Part shown: piece by piece, positions 13,037-24,905 of the stretch | Layout: each line of letters starts with the position of its first letter | Numbering within the stretch: position 1 is the first letter of the stretch | Translations under genes and position numbers: made by a program | Notes under the pieces: model-generated | Seen by the model: the letters and a program-made list of their open reading frames with translations, nothing else | The model's database searches: none | Told to the model about the DNA's origin: nothing | Assembly: GCA_030490835.1 (NCBI GenBank) | Contig: CM059971.1 | Coordinates: 98,794,595 to 98,858,594 of the forward strand | DNA from: Annona cherimola | Lineage: Eukaryota > Streptophyta > Magnoliopsida > Magnoliales > Annonaceae | DNA: 64,000 nucleotides | Reading direction: 5' to 3'

Positions 13037-13552
13037 GGTGTGTTTGCTTACATCAAAAAAACTTTTCAAAAACTAAAATTTTTTAATTTAAAATTTCTCA
13101 CTCTCTATAACTACTCTATTTGTTATTTATTTCTTCACATTTTTTTAAATAACTACTTTATTTTTTAATTATTTCTACACAATTACCTCTCTTACTAACT
13201 TATCTATTTTAATTTTATTCTTTTTACTTATTATTATTAACTAAAAATTTTTCAAATTTAAACTTTTCAATCTAAAACTTTTCATTCTTCACAATTAACC
13301 TATTCTTTAATTATTTCTTTACTTTTTCTTATACAATTACTCTATTTTTACATCATTTTTACACAACCCTTATACATTTAACCTATCTATTTTAACTTTA
13401 TTTTCTTTACTTCTTATCATTATTCTTACCATATCATATTATTTTCTCTCACATATTATTTTCTTTACTTCTTATCATTATTCTTACCATATCATATTAT
13501 TTTCTCTCATTATAAAAAATTACACCATCAAAAGTTTTATCATATTCCAACA
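13037..13552. mobile_element. Two adjacent Tourist-like MITE copies, partly duplicated
   Basis: Starts with GGTGTGTTTGC and runs through two bodies of the GGGTGTGTTTGG family in reverse sense (TTTTAACTTTATTTTCTTTA...CATATCATATTATTTTCTC). A 58-bp segment around TTCTTTACTTCTTATCATTA is tandemly duplicated (starts at about 13403 and 13461). The outer right terminus is degraded. Confidence 0.65.
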
Positions 13553-13898
13553 CATCACCAATAGTACCGAGAGAGATTTGTATATACTTGCATCTCCCAG
13601 GAAAGACATATATCACTTGACCTTTTTTTTTTTATTAGTATAACAACTTTGTTTTTTCCCTCGCAAGATAGCCAAGCAAGCTTATCATTCCATCGCCCTA
13701 GCACTCCAACATCGTTTCTTAATTGCTCGTCTAGAAGCAAACTTCATTGGTTTACACCTAATAAGATCGTGCAGAAAAGGCTCGAATATATTTTAGTATT
13801 TAATTATGCCTTGCATATTATATTATTCAGGAAGAAAATTAAGGATCATTATTTTGTACCGAGCCCAATATCATTCGAAAAAAGAAGATATAATAAGC

Positions 13899-13931
<33 letters not shown>

Positions 13932-14380
13932 CTTAATAATATTATTATCAATATAGTTAATCAAATCCATATGTTATGTTCCAAATAAAAAACCTATATT
14001 AACGTTAAAACTTATTAAAGTAATATAATATTTTACATGGATAATGTGAACTTATTAGAACGTATTTTTTAATTCTCAATCATAGAAAAATTATTTTGTG
14101 TGGTTATAATCTCCATACCATTGAAAATTTCACTATGGATGCCACATTATCTCTAGCATTTGATTCCATGCACCAGGGTACACTAAGCTTTAGTGTACTC
14201 ATATGTAAAAAATTATTTTTTGAAAGTTTTTATAAAACTATTAATGTAAGTGTATTTAACTGTGTATCAATTTTTACCATTTTTAGATATTTGTAGATAT
14301 TTTTTGAATTTTTTAAAATCAACGGCATTTTCAAAAAAAATTTAAAAATGGATTTTTGCTTCCGGATGCACCAAATAATG
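13553..14380. other. Intergenic with (TTA)n microsatellite and a half fold-back repeat
   Basis: A TTA run of about 11 units spans 13899-13932. At about 14168-14345 lies a stretch similar to one arm of the fold-back element next door (GTGTATTTAACTGTGTATCAATTTTTACC), so a broken relative is present. No gene seen. Confidence 0.55.
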
Positions 14381-15167
14381 AGGTGCTGGTTCAATGCACT
14401 CGGGAGCATTGAGGCTCAATGCTCCCGGGCGCATATACCTATTTTTTGTTTTTTTTAAATTTTTTTTCATAAACTTGTTAATCTAAGTGTATTTAACATG
14501 TGTATCAATTTTTACCATTTTTGAAGATTTTTAGATATTTATTTCGGATTTTTAAAAATCAGTGACATTTTAGTAATTTTAAATTACTAAAAATGCCACT
14601 GATTTTAAAAAATCTGAAATAAATATCTAAAAATCTCTAAAAATGGTAAAAATTTATACACATATTAAATACACTTACATTAACATTTCTATAAAAAAAA
14701 TTTCAAAAAAATAAAAAAATGGGTGAAGTACACCCGGGAGCATTGATGCTCAATGCTCCAGGGTGCATTGAACCAGGAGTGCAATCCTATGCACCCGGGT
14801 GTACTACACCTATTTTTTGTTTTTTTTTTTTTGAAAATTTTTTTACACAACGGTTAATCTAGGTTTATTTAACACATGTATCAATTTTTACTATTTTTGG
14901 AGACTTTTAGATATTTTATTTAGATTTTTAAAAATCAGTGGCATTTTCAGTAATTTAAAATTACTCAAAATGCCACTGATTTTTAAAAATCTTAAAAAAA
15001 TATCTAAAAATCTCCAAAAATAGTAAAAATTGATAAATATGTTAAATAAACTTATATTAATAGCTTCATGAAAAAAAATTCAAAAAAAAAAAAGTGTAGT
15101 ACACTGGGGTGCATTAAGGCTCAATGCACCCGGGTGCATAGGATTGCACTCCATTGAAACAGCACCC
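14381..15167. mobile_element. Fold-back Mutator-like MITE (outer element) with a second copy inserted in it
   Basis: The outer element starts AGGTGCTGGTTCAATGCAC and ends with the inverse GTGCATTGAACCA...GCACCC; nearly its whole length is two arms of one inverted repeat centred at about 14580. It is flanked by a perfect 9-bp direct repeat CAAATAATG (14372-14380 and 15168-15176), the TSD length of Mutator-like transposons. The right terminus is interrupted by the element at 14776-15152. Removing that insert restores GGTGCATTGAACCAGCACC, the mirror of the left end. It has no coding capacity. Confidence 0.8.
14776..15152. mobile_element. Fold-back Mutator-like MITE (inner, younger element)
   Basis: Starts GGAGTGCAATCCTATGCACC and ends with the exact inverse GGTGCATAGGATTGCACTCC. 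The arms pair over almost the whole 377 bp. The 9-bp flanks are ATTGAACCA (14767-14775) and ATTGAAACA (15153-15161), 8 of 9 identical. Its core (ATCAGTGGCATTTTCAGTAA) is shared with the elements at 14381, 21109 and 58018, so they form one family. Confidence 0.85.
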
Positions 15168-15176
15168 CAAATAATG

Positions 15177-16261
15177 GCCCATTATCTATGGTTAAATCAA
15201 TTAGATGTGCGCCTGCAAGAACTTCCTTACACCATTCAATCCTCACCTCATTTAATATTTTTATTTCATTACATCCCTCTGTGAACTTCCTAACATCAAT
15301 TTCTAGCCAAGTCCATTTATATGTAATCAAAATTATGCTTTTTTATTGAAAAAACTAGCTACTTCAAACAACGTGATCTATTGTAGTGTTATAATTATTT
15401 TTTTATGAAATCAATGATTATCAAATAAAGTAGCAAAATCGCAAATATAAATGGGATATATAGGAAATTTGGTTCGTTTCTCATTTTCCGACTTCTTGCT
15501 GCAGTACAAGGGATTAAAGATGTATACCATCACCATTGAAAGGATAAAATCCACAGCACATCGCATTGGTCTCTAGGCGGCCACCAATCAAGCGTGAAGG
15601 GAGTGCCTCGAATCGAAGGCTGCTCGAAATGCTTTGGCAATTTTGGCTGCATTATATAGCGAGATAGGTCATGGGTAGGGTCAATTTATCCTGACAGAAT
15701 AATGCCAAGCGTCGTGTCACCCAACTTTTACCATGATTTGGATTGAGAGACAACCATGCAAAGCTCATCTCAACCCTCCAATTCGAGGACGAAAGGAATG
15801 GATAGACAGAAAACCGGCTCACACATATGACAGCTAGCTAGCTAGCTAGCATCAACTTCAACTTTTTGTCTTAATTTTCAATAAAGTGTAGTGTTATAGA
15901 TTCCGAAGCTGCTTATCATTTCATTATTTCAACACTGATATATAATTTACGAAGACTCTGAGCAGCTCTTGAGAATCAAACCAGAATTGAAAATGGCATA
16001 GCTAAAAACTTAAATGCTGAAGGGGTTTTAGATATTATTATGAAGGAACTAAAAAATAAATTTCGTAGAATATCAGTTGGCACCGTAATCTTGAGGACGA
16101 AACAACCTGATTGCAATTGCAAAATTACAAATTTGCGGCATCACTTATTTCGATAAGTTTCTTTTTCTATGTGAATTTCAAAAATACTATTATAATTTAA
16201 CCATCATATATCAAATAAAAAATGGTAAGATGCTTGTTTAGAAAATTTTTGAAGGTAGCCA
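15177..16261. other. Intergenic, no gene recognised
   Basis: Unremarkable sequence with a short GCTA repeat (GCTAGCTAGCTAGCTAGC, about 15834-15851). The 69-codon minus-strand frame at 15121-15330 runs into the fold-back element and is not credible. Confidence 0.5.
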
Positions 16262-16527
16262 GAAGTGTTAGAAAAATCCTTTAATCTCCTTTTTTAAGAA
16301 TGAAAAATTGTAGATGGAAAAAATGTTGAAGAGTTGTTGTAGGAAAAGTTTGGAAAGTTAAGAGAGTGAGTGATATGATAATTGTATGAAAAATGTGTAG
16401 AAATGACAGAAAAGTTAGATATTTATATGGAAAGATATGTAAAAAATAATTAGAAAGTAAGGTATTTGTATGGAAAAATGTGTGAAAAAGTATGGTCATT
16501 TTTTTACATCCTACCAAACACAACCCT
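16262..16527. mobile_element. Tourist-like MITE, degraded left end
   Basis: The right end CCTACCAAACACAACCCT fits the CCAAACACACCC terminus, and the body (GAGTGATATGATAATTGTATG...AAAATAATTAGAAAGTAAGG) matches the family. The left terminus is not clear. Confidence 0.55.
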
Positions 16528-16805
16528 AGGATTAATGATATAAGTTGTAAGAAATGTCATGAAAAACATGTCTTGAATTAAATGTTCAAAGTCTGCATTT
16601 ATTATTATTATTTTGATAAAGAAAGTCCGCATTTATTGGATAAGAGTTGTAGTGCTAAAATATAATTGTTACCAGGAAGGTATATATGGTTGTCCGACTG
16701 TTTCAAATGAAACGTTTGAATTGAAGGATAAAAAAAAGAAAAAGAAGTTTTTACGTTATAAAAAAAAATAAAAAATCACTTTAAAAGAATATGAAAATAA
16801 ACTAA

Positions 16806-17102
16806 GGGTGTGTTTGGGAAAAGATAAAATTTATAAAAAAAAGTTTTGAGCATAAAAGATTTTTTAAGTAAGAGAAAATGATGTAATATGATAAGAATAA
16901 AGATAAGGAATAAAGAAAAATAAAGTTAAAATAGATAGGTTAATTCTGTGGGCAGTAGTGTAAAAATGATTGATAAGTAGGTTAATTTGTGTAGGAAGAT
17001 GTAATGAAATAATTAAAAAATAAGGTGATTATAAATAGTAAAAAGTTTTAAATCGGAAGAATTTTAGTTGAAATTTTTTATCATGAAACAAAAAGCACAC
17101 CC
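16806..17102. mobile_element. Tourist-like MITE with TAA target duplication
   Basis: GGGTGTGTTTGGGAAAAG at the left and CACACCC at the right bound a 297-bp body of the family. It is flanked by TAA on both sides (16803-16805, 17103-17105), the three-base TSD typical of PIF/Harbinger elements. Confidence 0.8.
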
Positions 17103-17779
17103 TAAATAAAATACTTATCTCACTGGTGTTTTTTTAAGGCAATATACTCGTGCGAGGTGGTAGATAGAAAGCTGGATAAAAGGTGGAAACGATAGAATGC
17201 AGTGAAATGATTCTCATTCAGCTGGCAAGCATTATAGCATATTTTCTGGTTTTGATCATTCAGCTAGCTAGCTGTGGGGTGGAAAAAATTGTTGCCTTAT
17301 TTGATATTGCGAACATCATGCGGAGGGGCCCGATCGCTCCTCTCATGAAATCCAAAAGAGATGCGGTCATCCAAGTGTAATTAGGAATCTTGAGCATGAA
17401 AGTAACAGAATATTAAGCTGTGCTGAACTGTGATGGGGCCAATTACTTGGAAACCGTATCTGTGATGCTGACCTGGTCTGTACGTAATAATCATATTTCG
17501 TGCAAACCTGACCTTTGATAAGTTTTTAACAATCATGAACTAAGAGCAGAAATGAATAGTGCTGTATTTTAGATCATGGAAGGGATCGGAGGGAAGTACG
17601 TAGGAGGCCCTAGAGAGTGTATTCAATAACTGATAAAATAACATTTATCAAAAAAAAAAAAAAAAAAAAAACCGATAAAACAACGTGGTGTATTAGGATG
17701 CATTTTCGAAAAGGGTATGAATAATCGAAAGAATAATATTAAACATATGATTAAATGAAGAATAAACAAAAATAAAGGC
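17103..17779. other. Intergenic, no gene recognised
   Basis: Contains a pure A run of about 21 bases near 17650-17671. The 65-codon frame at 17183-17380 shows no recognisable domain. Confidence 0.5.
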
Positions 17780-17960
17780 ACCTCAAGAAAATCAACATTT
17801 TTGCGACAGTTTCAACCGTGATTGATTTTTTGCTGAAAAAATACGAATCAGCAACATTAGTACTTATTATTGCTAAAAACTAAGGATTTAGCAATAATAA
17901 TATAATATTCGTTTCGACAGGCTTATAATGGCAACATCCATATGAAAACTATACTTATTA
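17780..17960. mobile_element. CACTA-like left-end fragment
   Basis: CACCTCAAGAAAATCAACAT resembles the CACTACAAGAAAA terminus. It is followed by subterminal motifs of the CACTA kind (GCGACAG, AATCAGCAACA, TTGCTAAAAAC, TTTAGCAATAA). I could not find a matching right end, so the element is truncated or decayed. Confidence 0.45.
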
Positions 17961-18830
17961 TGACTATATTCGACATTGATAATTGTCCATTATTTCTTGT
18001 AAAGATTGAAAAGGTAAAGATAATAGTTACTTAAATCGAGATAATAATTAGAATAGAAGATGGAATAGGTGACTACGCTAGCTGAAAGAAAGTATGGGGC
18101 ATATGGTGCATTTACGCTCGTATCAATAGTTATTATTACTATAATAACTATTATTAGCAAAAAAATTATTATAATGCAATTGGTAACTTTCGTTGACAAT
18201 GATATTACATTGAAATTCAATACCGATATATATCGTGATGTATATTGATGGAAAGCAAGTTTAACTTGCATTGCATGCATTAGCAATCGCTAAGCAGACG
18301 TACACTGCGGTAAAGGAGATAACATTGCTAAAGCGGATTAAAATTTGAATCTGTCATGGATAACCACTTATCCACTAAACTCAAAGGCAGGGGTCAAGTT
18401 GCCTTTTGAGCTAACATTGCTAAAGCTATATAGCGTGTTCAAGGTAGTGCCAATCTAGCTAATGTTCAACTCATAAAATATTTTTTGAGCTATTTCTTTG
18501 TTCAATGAATGGATGAGACACCATATCAATCAGATCCTTTGAAGGGTTCTTCTAACTAGGAAGCAATACAGCATGTTGGGGTTGAGTCAATGGCGAGCAG
18601 ACTTTCCTAAAGCAAGCATAGGCGCAAGATCAAATGGCCACGGTGCATGTCCAACTAAAGTACGCAAAAAATTTTTAGTGAGAAAGGACTCAGATGATCG
18701 AAAATTTTTTTAAAAACCATAAAGAGGAAGAATTGCATTAGCTACCGGGCCGGGAGTGGGGGTGTTTGTGGGAATGGGAATTTGGCCAACATCTTAGAAT
18801 TAAGATCCAGGGAGGAAAAAGAGGAGTTTT
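17961..18830. other. Intergenic, no gene recognised
   Basis: AT-rich DNA; the 98-codon minus-strand frame at 17990-18286 is rich in Ile and Tyr and has no recognisable domain. The last 200 bp before the fold-back element are slightly GC-richer but carry no clear signal. Confidence 0.5.
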
Positions 18831-19231
18831 GATCTTTTGAAATCGGCTTCACGGTGGCTTCCGTAAAGCCAGCCCAAAAACCTATTTTTTAAAAACTTTT
18901 TTTTGATTTTTTTCATGGATAAGTAAATCTAGGTGTGTTAAATCTATAAACCAAGTTTTACCATTTTTGGATGTTTTTAAGTATTTATTTTGGATTTTTA
19001 AACACAGTGGCATTTTCGTAATTTTTTTAGATCAGAAAATTACGGAAATGCCACTGTATTTAAAAATCCAAAATAAATACTTAAAAACATCCAAAAATGG
19101 TAAAACTTGGTTTATAGATTTAACACACCTAGATTTACTTACCCATGAAAAAAAAAATTTAAAAAGTTTTTAAAAAATAGGTTTTTGGGCTGGCTTTACG
19201 GATGTCACTGTGAAGCCGGCTTCAAAAGATC
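18831..19231. mobile_element. Long near-perfect hairpin (fold-back MITE)
   Basis: A 401-bp palindrome. It begins GATCTTTTGAAATCGGCTTC and ends GAAGCCGGCTTCAAAAGATC, with its centre at about 19031 (TTTTTTAGATCAGAAAA). The arms are nearly identical over about 180 bp, with changes mainly in the outer 40 bp. The inner core (CAGTGGCATTTTCGTAATTT) is shared with the 9-bp-TSD fold-back elements, though the terminal bases differ. I could not find a convincing TSD. The 68-codon frame at 18967-19173 merely reads through the palindrome. Confidence 0.8.
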
Positions 19232-20216
19232 ATTCCACGAAAAAGAGAGCACATATTGTATTGAGGATTTGAGAGTAAGATCTCCTCTTCGTCTTGAATT
19301 GTCCTTTATATATGCTTTTTTTTGGTAGGATCGGACATAAGTCTCAAAGGAGATCTCATTATAGAATCAAATAAAATGATAAATTAGAGTAGATTCATTG
19401 GGAAACTAGAAGATTAAGGGAATGATTTTGTTGACATAGACCACTTTTTGCTAGTGGCGATATCAAAGTGGTGATCAAGTACGGTGACTCAAACGATGTA
19501 AGAACTTTGACTTCAATTACTGCGGCCTTATACACACTAATAAACTTTTATCGACACAAACTAGTCAATGTTGCTATAACTAAGTCACTATAAGTCAATT
19601 ACAAGAGACTTTCGTCATGCATTTTTTATTTTGTCATTAAAATTATAATTCTAATAATAATTTTCGTTATTAAAAGGAAGATTGATTGTGTACTCATCCT
19701 AGATTAGCGCAAGTCTCCCATCACCTTCAAAAAGGACCCACATATGAATAACTATTGTAGTTGTCTCCAGCGCCGTTCCTTCCAACTTTGTCTACAAAAT
19801 AGGAATCACTCGATTATCCCATCTATTGTATTTAGAATTATTTAGTTTAATAATATACCAACTTTCATCTAAATCAAATATGTATATGAGCTACATCTTA
19901 AAATAGTACTAAATTAATGTAATAAAATTTTTAATGTAAATATCAATTTTAAAGTTGAATTTTTAACATCTAAATCATCTAAAGTCTATTTTTTGGATAA
20001 ATGCTTGTATAAATTATCATAATATTCAAATGCGCGTAGAGGCCATTTTGTAATGGAATGTATCGTAAAATGGTTCTCACATATATATTATTATTCTCCT
20101 TAAATTCCCATGCACACAAATTCTTTCAATTTTACATTAATCAAGATAGATAATTTGCAAGTTTAAACTTTTTATCGAGTAAGCCTAATTATTAATTTAT
20201 TAGAAGTAACAATACA
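19232..20216. other. Intergenic with decayed repeat pieces
   Basis: About 19440-19690 holds short CACTA-like subterminal words (GTTGCTATAACTAAGTCACTATAAG) without a clear end. About 19830-20080 resembles the inside of the family at 20217-20945. No gene seen. Confidence 0.45.
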
Positions 20217-20945
20217 ATGATCCTCATAAAGATTTATAATATGCATCTTATGTTAGGTAGTATGCCTAGATGGAAAAGCAACTCAAGACTAGTTGTTTGG
20301 TACTGTGGCCAACCACAGTTTAACATTATTTTTCAGAAAATTATTCGATTCAAATATATATATATGATATCAAATATATATGTAACCGAGTTACATAAAA
20401 GCAGAGTCATGTAATCCTTTTAAAATCTAAGATTTTAATCTTTGATAGAAAATCTAATCCATTTATTATATTTGACATCATTTGTTTATCTAAAGAATTA
20501 AGTTTCATCTCAATCAAGTATGTTTATTGGCCACTTTTGTTAGAATATGTATATATTCATGTATAAATTATACAAAATGTTAAAATATCAATTTTAAAGT
20601 AGTATCTTCGACATTTAAATCGTCCAAACTATTATTTTTATATGAATAAATGATTCTATAAAGTATTACTATATTCTATTACATATGTAAATATATCTAA
20701 GTATTTTTCATGATTTACACATGAATGTATATATTTTTAAACAGATGTGGCCCAAGTATGTTTGAAATGAAACTCGGTCTTCTAGATAAACAAATGATGT
20801 TAAATACAATGAATGAATTGAATTTTCAATTAATGATCAAAATCTTAAATTTTGTAAAGGTTACGTACAAGCGGGGGTCGCATGGGTTCGCTTCTATATA
20901 ACTCGATTACATAGAAGTAAGACCGATATATATACATAACATCAA
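20217..20945. mobile_element. Repeat of the 'CTTCTATGTAAC' family
   Basis: The right part holds a short palindrome, CTTCTATATAACTCGATTACATAGAAG (20890-20916), broken by two mismatches. The interior has mirrored arms (AATCTAATCCATTTATTATA and its inverse near 20800). The same organisation occurs at 50881-51405 and twice in tandem at 56722-57745. There is no coding capacity. Superfamily unknown; left end approximate. Confidence 0.5.
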
Positions 20946-21108
20946 ATATATATATATAAAGAAAAAGGCCAAATATATAATTCAAGATGAGGACAAGTAA
21001 ACATATAGTACACAAATCAAGTTAATTTATGGTGAATATGATAATTTAACCCAAATTAGGCCAATTAACCTTATTTACAAATCCGTTTACACTCAACTAC
21101 AATTATCG

Positions 21109-21493
21109 GGATTCCAATCCTGTGCACCCGGGTGCACTAAACCCATTTTAACTCATTTTTTATTTTTTTAAATTTTTTTTATACAAGTATTAATATAAGT
21201 GTATTTAATATGTGTATCGATTTTTACTATTTTTGGAGTATTTTAGATATTTATTTTCAATTTTTGAAAATCAGTGGTATTTTAGTAATTTTAAATTACC
21301 TAAAACGCCACTGATTTTTAAAAATAAACAAATAAATATCTAAAATACTCCAAAATGGTAAAAATTGATACGCATGTTAAATACACTTAGATTAACACTT
21401 GTATAAAAAAAATTTCAAAAACATAAAAGAAAATAGGTTAATGCACCCGCGTGCACTAAAGCTAAGTACGCCCAGTGCACAGGATTGGGATCC
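21109..21493. mobile_element. Fold-back Mutator-like MITE with perfect 9-bp TSD
   Basis: Starts GGATTCCAATCCTGTGCACC and ends with the inverse GTGCACAGGATTGGGATCC; the two arms cover the whole 385 bp. It is flanked by CAATTATCG on both sides (21100-21108, 21494-21502), a perfect 9-bp TSD. Body and core match the inner element at 14776-15152, so both moved by the same mechanism. Confidence 0.9.
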
Positions 21494-21502
21494 CAATTAT
21501 CG

Positions 21503-24500
21503 TGAGCTAAATTCAAACCAACGGCAGGCAATAACTGCCTTAAAAATCTAAAAGCCTGACAAAAATGATAGGAATCTCATGAACAACTAGTGGTATAAGG
21601 CCTAATTGAAAGGCTATGCAATGCAAAAAATACTAAGTTCTTAGGATAGAACTCTCATAAACAACTAAAGGAAAGGAGTAAGGCCTAAGAGATGGAGACA
21701 GTCCTAAGTTCTTTTCTTCATTTATCCCTTTTGTAACTAAATTAGACTATATAAAAGCAACCATCTACTTTTTGCTATTAAAAATTTTGTTCTTGTTTAT
21801 AGCCAAATGTAAATAGTTGTATCAAAAATTATTTTTAAATACATATAATGTAAAAATTTGAATGCATTTAAGCTAAGGCTACTACCCTCACTATAATGAA
21901 AATACTTTATACAAAAATTTATATGCAATAAATAAATAAATTTTGTGGATAACATTTTAAGTAGCAAATATTTGTCATATATTTTTTATGAACACAAATA
22001 AGGCTACATATAATACCACATGTAGCTTATTCATAATTTAATTTTTCTTGCATATACTTTCATTTGTTGCATCTAGGCACATGCCTCCAACTACATGTAG
22101 TCACATAGTAGCAAAATATTTATTGCTTATAACCACAAGCAATCATTTTTTATTTCATGCAACAAAGTTTTTCTTGGTGTTACTAAAATAACTATTATGT
22201 ATTTCTAAGACACATATAGCTTCCATAAAAAATATACATATATAGCTAAAATTTCAAGAGTTATATGAAAAAAAAAAAAAAATTATCCACTTGTACCAAT
22301 ATTTATTGTATTGCGCAATGAATAAAAGAGCATCCTTGCAGCCACCATGCCAAAAGTAACCAAGGTTGGCACCTATTCGTTGTGCGCTTAGCTTCAATTT
22401 TTACCAGTTAAATTATTTATGGTGACATAACTAAATGATAAAGTTGGTAGCATTAGTATCCCTTGGTGTGTGGGAGTGTTCACTGTGTAGATAAATTTAG
22501 AAATATTATTAGTTGTATGTCTATATACTGTAAGAAATTGGTTAAAATATCTCATAGCTTATCTGGAAAATATTTATTGAGATGATGGCAAATACCCATA
22601 AAAAAAGGCCCCCGCAATGTTTCAAATATAAAAAATATAAAAACAGAAACCACTTCAGTGTTCTTAGGCTACGTCATCCCTTTATTGTGAGTGGTTAGTC
22701 GGTTGAATAATGGGAAGGTGAATCCCACGTCCGAGCTACAGGTGGAAGGGTGGCATGCATTTTCGTTCCACCTACGTTGGTAGAGGTGTATTACAGCATA
22801 GCAGCAGGCTTGTTGGTTTATTATCTTTAAAAAAAATAGCAGCCTTCATGCGACAGTTGGCCAATCAGTATCTCTGTCCACTAAAACCTAGGTGGAAAAT
22901 GTAAAAGCGCCAAATTAATTAATCGGAACATCATCGAAATAAGAAAAGATAATCTAAAAATTAAACATATTTTTAAAAAATAGGAAAGCCGGTTTAAAAA
23001 ATAATGCCATCATTTCAAAGGTAGGCATAACTCCACATGGAAGTACCTTTGGACCACTCAGATATTTATAATTTGGCCTTGACACATGTCTGAAAGCTGT
23101 TTCCACATATTGTCAGTTCTGCCTTCCAAGTCCATTTCTTTCTCGTGAATACAACTGCTGGTATTGGATTCGACCCACATCCTCTTTTTTATCCCAACCC
23201 CATTAAAACTCCGCAAGTTGATTAGGCAAATACAGCCAAGTATTAAATATATAATACGTCTGTGATAAATGCATGATGCATCTCAGCTGCGTGCATTATT
23301 GGAACAAGCTGGCTCAAGTTTGAGTTAATTACTTGCATGCATATGCCATGTGTGAAACCTCGATCCTGCATGGTGAGTGTGTATATTATATCAGCCATCA
23401 TATTCTGCCGAAAATATGGTAACAATAAATTTCCTTTCCTCTAATGCAGTTATTATTTTGGCCGCACATATTTTCATTAATTTCGAAGCAGATACCTGTG
23501 CAGAGGAAATCAAATGACATCGTACTTGGCTGCTTAATTAATTATAAGCGTTGCACACGAGAAAACTGCCATTTATTTGAACTTCGAATTTTAGTTACAT
23601 ACAACATTATATGCAATGGTTTTAGTTCGGCTACATGCAATCTTAAAGCAGCTGCGTCTGCTCTTGAAATTGGCTGCATTTAATAACCTTGTATCTGGCC
23701 GTAAAAAAATGGTTGCATGTACATGAGAACCATCACGATCTCGTTAAGTCTTTAAGTGTGGTAGTTTTGCTTATCAACGATGGGACTATGCCAGGGTACT
23801 GAAGACTGTAGTGGTGTTGTTCACTGACGACAAGCTTTCAGTGAGAGAAGGTCTACTTCTGTTCACATCGTCTGACTCGGCCGTGATAGCACAGAAACTA
23901 TCAAAAAGATGGATCGAGGCCTTTTGTTGCTGTTTGGCCTTTTCAGCCAGTGTTGAGTGGGGGTATTGATCATGTAGCTGGTTTTCTTATTCTAAATTAT
24001 GGGCCTGCCCTGCCAGTAACTTCTTCCAGCAACGAAAAAGCAACCTATCCAAACGCATCATGCATTGTACGTAGGTTTGCTTCTCTCATCACATGACACG
24101 TTGCATTCTGTGGTTGTGCGTGTCGATTTACTATACGTTCCGAGACTTCTGATGTTGACCTGCTTCACGCCAAACCAGCTGTCGATGCGTGTCAGCTAAC
24201 CATACGATAGCCCATACTGTTGGATGGACAATATTTTCCTCGATCGGCTCGTGATTGGCCCCGGCTACTGCGATTGTCATGCATGCCCAGGCCAGTGCTC
24301 GTTTTAGCTGTAAATTTCCACTTTACAAAAGTAACATTGTATTCAATGAAGTTATTATTGATTTTTTTAGAAAATTTTATCTGTAATATAAAAAATAAAA
24401 CATAGAAAATAATGTTCAAAATTGATATACACTTGGTATAACTCAATCTTATTATATCATATACCGCCTATTAAATTGATCATTTCGGTTAATCTATAAT

Positions 24501-24613
24501 TTAAAATACAAGAATAAAATTTGAGAATATTTAGAACTTAGAAAACTAATTAAATAATAGCTTACCTAAAAGCATAATTTTATGAAATATAATTTTAATA
24601 GAGTTTAAATTAT
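21503..24613. other. Long intergenic stretch, no gene recognised
   Basis: AT-rich to about 22900, then more balanced base composition at 23000-24300. Short frames at 23243-23425 (minus), 23444-23683 (plus) and 24192-24446 (minus) have no recognisable domain and lack a believable gene model around them. No mobile-element ends were found. Confidence 0.5.
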
Positions 24614-24905
24614 GGGTGTGTTTGGTTGGAGGTAAAACTTTTTGATAAAAACTTTTCAGAGTAGAAGTTGTCAAGTTGATAGAAAATGATGTGATATGAT
24701 AGGGGTAATAATGAGGTGTAAAGAGAATAAAGTTAAAATAGATAAGGTAGTTGTATTGGTATTCGTGTGGAAATGATTGAAAAGTAGAGTTGTTTATATA
24801 GGAAAATGTGAAAAAATAATTAAAAAATAAGATAATTATGGAGAGTGAAAAGTTTTTGATTGAAAAGTTTTCATTGACATGTTTTGTATGTAACCAAACA
24901 CACCC
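24614..24905. mobile_element. Tourist-like MITE, full length
   Basis: GGGTGTGTTTGGTTGGAGG at the left and CCAAACACACCC at the right, with TAT on both sides as a 3-bp TSD. It is the closest match to the copy at 11760-12050, including GAAGTTGTCAA and GATGTGATATGATAGGGG blocks. Confidence 0.85.
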
